DNA of 9,469 bases, from assembly GCA_016934175.1 (NCBI GenBank), contig JAFGTI010000116.1, forward strand, positions 1 to 9,469. The letters run 5' to 3'. The translations under genes and the position numbers were made by a program. Of the stretch, positions 7,160 through 9,469 are shown piece after piece. The notes beneath the pieces were generated by a model. It had not been told where the DNA came from. It saw only the letters and a program-made list of their open reading frames with translations, and did no database searches. How positions within the stretch are numbered: position 1 is the stretch's first letter; each line of letters opens with the position of its first letter. The DNA comes from Acholeplasmataceae bacterium (GTDB lineage: Bacteria; Bacillota_I; Bacilli_A; Acholeplasmatales; Acholeplasmataceae).

Positions 7160-7752
7160 TATTGTTGGTTGCAGCAATGGATGAAGAGATAAGAGAAATC
7201 AAAAAATCTAAGTTTGATAATATTGAAATTATCCTAACAGGAGTTGGAAAAGTAAATGCTGCAATGACTTTAGCTCAATATTTAGTAAATCATCAAGTTG
7301 AGGCTATCTATAATTTAGGGTTTTCAGGTGCAACACAACCCTATGAAGTTGGGGATCTAATTTTAGTAAACAGTGCAATGTATCATGATTTTGATTTGTC
7401 TCTTTTCGGATATGAGAAAGGGCAAGTTCCTGGTTTTCCACAAGCATTTGTATCTGATTCTTATCTATTGAGTCAAGTCAAAAAGAAATTTCCTAAGATT
7501 AAAGAAGCTAATTTATATACAGGAGATTACTTTAAAACTGAACATAGTAGTGAACCCTGTGTTTTAGATATGGAAGGCGCAGCATTGTATCAAGTAGCAT
7601 ATAAAAATAAGATTCCAATGGTTAGTATCAAGGTTGTTTCAGATGTGATGGGTATGGAAAACCATTTTCAATCCTATCGCAAGTTTGAAGCCAAAAAAGG
7701 CGCAGAATTGTTAAATCAAGTATATAACAATTTATTTAATGAGGTGAAATAA
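7156..7752 (+). CDS. mtnN: Compact 5'-methylthioadenosine/S-adenosylhomocysteine nucleosidase
   Basis: This 198-aa enzyme cleaves adenine from methylthioadenosine and S-adenosylhomocysteine, by-products of polyamine synthesis and methylation. Residues matching the E. coli active site are Glu11 (in AAMDEE), Glu140 (in DMEGAA) and Asp163 (in VVSD). The segment YHDFDLSLFGYEKGQVPG (76-93) closely matches the family's YHDxDvtxFGYexGQ signature. It is about 30 residues shorter than usual. Most of the loss falls between residues 18 and 28, where E. coli has a beta hairpin, and about eight residues are missing before DMEG. All catalytic positions remain, so it is probably active. AGGAG at 7144-7148 supports the start, and the ATG overlaps the udk stop. 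A different purine nucleosidase specificity is possible. Confidence 0.87.
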   Translation: MILLVAAMDEEIREIKKSKFDNIEIILTGVGKVNAAMTLAQYLVNHQVEAIYNLGFSGATQPYEVGDLILVNSAMYHDFDLSLFGYEKGQVPGFPQAFVSDSYLLSQVKKKFPKIKEANLYTGDYFKTEHSSEPCVLDMEGAALYQVAYKNKIPMVSIKVVSDVMGMENHFQSYRKFEAKKGAELLNQVYNNLFNEVK

Positions 7753-8297
7753 TGAAAGGATTACTTATTTTAAGTCATCATGTTGAAGATGGTGAAGCTT
7801 TGGCAACAAGAGCTTTGCTAATCAGAGCTGGACTTGAGGTTACAACAATTACTTATGAAAACACACTAGATATTGTGACTGCTTTTGGATTAAAGGTTAA
7901 AGCTGATGCATTTGCTAAAAACATAGATCCAATTGCTTATGATTTCTTAATCATTCCTGGTGGAGCTTATGTAGCTAAAATCGTTGATAAAGATGTTCAG
8001 ATTAAAGAAATGGCTAAGTTGTTTGATAAGCAAGATAAATTGGTGGCTGCTATTTGTGCAGGACCAAGATTTTTAGGACAAGCTGGTTTATTAAATGGCG
8101 TATCATTCACTGCATATGCGGGTAGTGAAAAAGATATGCCTAAAGGTATTTATCTACCAAGTTATAAGGCAATAAGAGATCATAATATTATTACTGCTAG
8201 AGGTGCAGGAGCCATTTATGAATTTGTTAATGAAATAATCAAGTATTTATTAGGAGAAGAAAAGGCTCAAGCTGTGTTAAATAGTATTCTATTTTAG
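7752..8297 (+). CDS. DJ-1/PfpI family protein (YajL/PARK7-like)
   Basis: This 181-aa single-domain protein belongs to the DJ-1 branch of the DJ-1/PfpI superfamily. The nucleophile Cys102 sits in the AAICAGP elbow, with Ala instead of the His that PfpI-type proteases carry next to it, so a protease is unlikely. Glu15 in VEDGEAL matches the glutamate that tunes the reactive cysteine in DJ-1. IIPGGAYV (67-74) and ITARGAGAIYEF (147-158) are further family motifs. Members are linked to oxidative stress protection, chaperone or glyoxalase activity, and a disputed protein/nucleotide deglycase role; none can be chosen from sequence. The start overlaps the nucleosidase stop by one base (TAATG) and is preceded by GAGGTG, so translation is coupled. 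It is the last gene of the operon, with no clear plus-strand terminator after it. Confidence 0.92.
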   Translation: MKGLLILSHHVEDGEALATRALLIRAGLEVTTITYENTLDIVTAFGLKVKADAFAKNIDPIAYDFLIIPGGAYVAKIVDKDVQIKEMAKLFDKQDKLVAAICAGPRFLGQAGLLNGVSFTAYAGSEKDMPKGIYLPSYKAIRDHNIITARGAGAIYEFVNEIIKYLLGEEKAQAVLNSILF

Positions 8298-8749
8298 TAA
8301 ATAATAAATTTTGTAAAAAGTATTTTAGACATTAGTTATTATGAAAGTTAGTAACGTATTCATATGGATAGAAACAACAATTAAGTAAAAAAGAGAAAAT
8401 ACTAAATTGATGTGACTATTTAGCTATCAGAAAAATATTTTTAGGATTAATAAAAAAAAATATCAGTTGTGTTCAATATCTGATATTCGCTTTATGTAGC
8501 GTTTAAATAAGTCATATACGATTCAATATTTTTCTTTTTATCAATTTTCAGAATTGTATTTAATTTTATTTATACCTTTAGTTTTTGCATATTTCTTTTT
8601 CTTTTTTATAAGGGATAATTAGACGCTTTGACTCATCATGTTATCTTTTGATTTTGTAAATATATTTTAATGGAACAGCCGTTAAATAATGCTTTAAAAG
8701 AGAGAACAGTAGCATCGTATAAAAAGAATCAAAATCCTTTATTTTTGTC
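8298..8749. other. Gene-free AT-rich stretch
   Basis: About 450 nt without a credible gene. Stops are frequent in every frame I read. The longest ORF I noticed on plus, 27 codons from the ATG near 8672, has no ribosome binding site. Minus-strand reading gives only short broken frames with no family resemblance. Visible structure is a 12-bp AT palindrome at 8431-8442, a minus-facing terminator-like hairpin at 8452-8487 and a small CGCT-TTATGT-AGCG hairpin at 8488-8501. It may be a decayed gene, the 3' region of the DJ-1 transcript, or the site of a minus-strand small RNA. Confidence 0.6.
8452..8487 (-). terminator. Minus-facing terminator-like hairpin with no assigned gene
   Basis: On the minus strand AATATCAG (8480-8487) and CTGATATT (8459-8466) form an 8-bp stem with a 13-nt loop, followed by an unbroken T run that includes the A tract at 8452-8460 of the plus strand. 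There is no matching T run for plus-strand transcripts. The loop is long and the stem AT-rich, so it may be weak. No minus-strand gene upstream explains it. Confidence 0.4.
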
Positions 8750-8777
8750 TTGACATTTTAGTATAAATTGGTATAAT
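8750..8777 (+). promoter_or_regulatory. Strong sigma-A-type promoter of the tRNA cluster
   Basis: Perfect TTGACA at 8750-8755 and perfect TATAAT at 8772-8777 are separated by 16 nt. Initiation would fall near 8784, about 14 nt before tRNA-Glu. It is the closest match to consensus in the window, as expected for a stable-RNA operon. Confidence 0.9.
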
Positions 8778-8797
8778 TATATATGCGCTTGCACAAT

Positions 8798-8873
8798 GGC
8801 CCGTTGGAGAAACGGTTAACTCACATGCCTTTCACGCATGCATTCATGGGTTCGAATCCCATACGGGTCACCA
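8798..8873 (+). tRNA. tRNA-Glu (anticodon TTC)
   Basis: Acceptor GGCCCGT pairs with ACGGGTC. The anticodon stem CATGC/GCATG encloses CTTTCAC with anticodon TTC. The T arm is CATGGGTTCGAATCCCATG-like, and discriminator A is followed by an encoded CCA. It is the first gene of a four-tRNA transcript. Confidence 0.96.
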
Positions 8874-8906
8874 ATAAAAATTTACAAGGCGCAATACATG
8901 ACGATA

Positions 8907-8926
8907 TGAGTTTTTGGTTAAACTCA
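8907..8926 (+). other. Spacer hairpin between tRNA-Glu and tRNA-Arg
   Basis: TGAGTTT and AAACTCA form a perfect 7-bp stem with loop TTGGTT in the 60-nt spacer. This spacer is far longer than the 5-7 nt ones between the other tRNAs. No T run follows, so it is not a terminator. It might guide tRNA processing, or be chance. Confidence 0.35.
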
Positions 8927-8933
8927 AGGAGCA

Positions 8934-9010
8934 GTACCCATAGCTCAACTGGATAGAGCGTTTGACTACGGATCAAAAGGTTGGGGGTTCAAGTCCTCTT
9001 GGGTACGCCA
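8934..9010 (+). tRNA. tRNA-Arg (anticodon ACG)
   Basis: Acceptor GTACCCA pairs with TGGGTAC. The anticodon stem TTTGA/TCAAA encloses CTACGGA with anticodon ACG, whose A34 would normally be converted to inosine by TadA to read CGU/CGC/CGA. The T stem GGGGG/CCTCT has two G-U pairs. Discriminator G and CCA are encoded. Confidence 0.96.
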
Positions 9011-9015
9011 TATTT

Positions 9016-9092
9016 CGGGAAGTAGCTTAGCTTGGTAGAGCGCCTGGTTTGGGACCAGGAGGTCGCAGGTTCAAATCCTGTCTTCCCGACCA
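9016..9092 (+). tRNA. tRNA-Pro (anticodon TGG)
   Basis: Acceptor CGGGAAG pairs with CTTCCCG. The anticodon stem CCTGG/CCAGG encloses TTTGGGA with anticodon TGG. The T arm is GCAGG-TTCAAAT-CCTGT, and discriminator A is followed by an encoded CCA. It lies 5 nt after tRNA-Arg. Confidence 0.97.
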
Positions 9093-9099
9093 TTAACCT

Positions 9100-9173
9100 G
9101 CGGGTGTAGTTAAATGGTAGAACCACAGCCTTCCAAGCTGTTGACGTGAGTTCGATTCTCATCACCCGCTCCA
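9100..9173 (+). tRNA. tRNA-Gly (anticodon TCC)
   Basis: Acceptor GCGGGTG pairs with CACCCGC. The anticodon stem CAGC/GCTG encloses the loop around anticodon TCC. The T arm is GTGAG-TTCGATT-CTCAT, and discriminator T is followed by an encoded CCA. It is the last gene of the tRNA cluster. Confidence 0.96.
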
Positions 9174-9181
9174 ATGACATT

Positions 9182-9210
9182 AACTGTTGAGTGAATTCAG
9201 CAGTTTTTTT
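9182..9210 (+). terminator. Intrinsic terminator of the tRNA cluster
   Basis: AACTGTTGA and TCAGCAGTT form a 9-bp stem (one G-U pair) around a 6-nt loop, running into seven T residues, 8 nt after the tRNA-Gly CCA end. Confidence 0.92.
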
Positions 9211-9236
9211 ATGCCTATAATACATATAATTTAGGG

Positions 9237-9242
9237 TATAAT
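9237..9242 (+). promoter_or_regulatory. Possible -10 box of the flavin reductase-like gene
   Basis: TATAAT at 9237-9242 lies 33 nt before the ATG at 9276. Two further TATAAT copies occur at 9216-9221 and 9225-9230. None has a good -35, so the exact promoter is uncertain, but the tRNA terminator just upstream makes a separate promoter here likely. Confidence 0.35.
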
Positions 9243-9275
9243 AATACTGAAACAAAAAAGGGTAGGTAATTTTAT

Positions 9276-9469
9276 ATGTCAAGTTTCAAGGATTTAAGAA
9301 TAGTAGATAATTTTTATCAAACGAGTAGTTTTTTTCCTATGCCAACAATTTTGATTGGTACGATTGATGATGAGGGAAATACAAGTTTAGGTGCCTATAG
9401 TTTATGCTTCCCATATTATGTTGCGGGTAAATCATATTATGCGATGCTCTTAGAGTGTAGAAATAGTTC
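9276..9469 (+). CDS. Flavin reductase-like domain protein, N-terminal part
   Basis: The frame is open from the ATG at 9276 to the window edge: 64 complete codons, with the 3' end missing. The translation contains FPMPTILIGTIDDEG (20-34), then NTSLGAYSLCFPYYVAGK, then YYAMLLECRNSS. This matches the start of the flavin reductase-like (FMN-binding split-barrel, flavoredoxin/DIM6-NTAB) family. Such proteins bind FMN and often reduce flavin or pass electrons to a partner; the substrate here cannot be told. A weak AGGGTAGG sits about 9 nt before the start. It is transcribed separately from the tRNA cluster. Recognition rests on the N-terminal third only. Confidence 0.8.
   Translation, partial: MSSFKDLRIVDNFYQTSSFFPMPTILIGTIDDEGNTSLGAYSLCFPYYVAGKSYYAMLLECRNS

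Noticed and set aside
8431..8442. 12-bp palindrome AAAAATATTTTT
   Set aside because: Homopolymer-based palindromes of this kind are expected by chance in DNA this rich in A and T.
8459..8487. Hairpin as the plus-strand terminator of the DJ-1 operon
   Set aside because: No T run follows the hairpin on the plus strand. The T run exists only in the minus direction.
8672..8755. 27-codon plus ORF before the tRNA promoter
   Set aside because: There is no ribosome binding site, it runs into the -35 box of the tRNA promoter, and it has no recognisable family features.
8989..9282. 97-codon minus-strand ORF with TGFEPATSWSQTRR-like translation
   Set aside because: It is antisense to tRNA-Gly, tRNA-Pro and the end of tRNA-Arg. 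Such translations are a well-known false protein produced from tRNA clusters, and it has no ribosome binding site.

Overview
The window is AT-rich DNA (roughly two-thirds A+T by eye) from a low-GC Gram-positive lineage. Strong AGGAG-type ribosome binding sites precede almost every gene. TGA is a stop (end of udk) and tryptophan is TGG, so the standard bacterial code applies rather than the Mycoplasma code. A shortened 5S rRNA, a K+-dependent membrane pyrophosphatase and the compact gene set suggest an Acholeplasma- or Izemoplasma-like mollicute, or a related Firmicute. That placement is an inference.

Layout. Positions 1-251 hold the 3' part of a 5S rRNA, tRNA-Asn and a terminator, i.e. the tail of an rRNA operon. 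Positions 310-1650 encode a membrane diguanylate cyclase with two membrane helices and HAMP-like, GAF-like and GGDEF regions. It converges on hppA (1700-3895, minus) through a shared bidirectional terminator. A second minus-strand unit (4061-5911) encodes a P1B-type transition-metal ATPase with its own terminator and an upstream region rich in inverted repeats. Diverging from it, on the plus strand, is a tight four-gene operon (6210-8297): a small YjdJ-type GNAT protein, uridine kinase, a compact MTA/SAH nucleosidase and a DJ-1/PfpI protein. About 450 nt without a convincing gene follows. A near-consensus promoter then drives a tRNA-Glu-Arg-Pro-Gly cluster that ends in a strong terminator. The window closes inside a flavin reductase-like gene.

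How the genes work together. The pyrophosphatase uses pyrophosphate left over from biosynthesis to pump ions (residue pattern favours Na+). The metal ATPase exports a divalent metal. Uridine kinase and the nucleosidase are salvage and detoxification enzymes, joined by a probable stress or repair DJ-1 protein. The cyclase adds c-di-GMP signalling.

I found no CRISPR array, insertion sequence, phage module or clearly new multi-gene system. The best leads are regulatory: inverted repeats over the hppA promoter and in the metal-ATPase/GNAT divergent region, and a minus-facing terminator in the gene-free stretch. Protein-level oddities are the compact nucleosidase and the coupling-ion signature of the pyrophosphatase.
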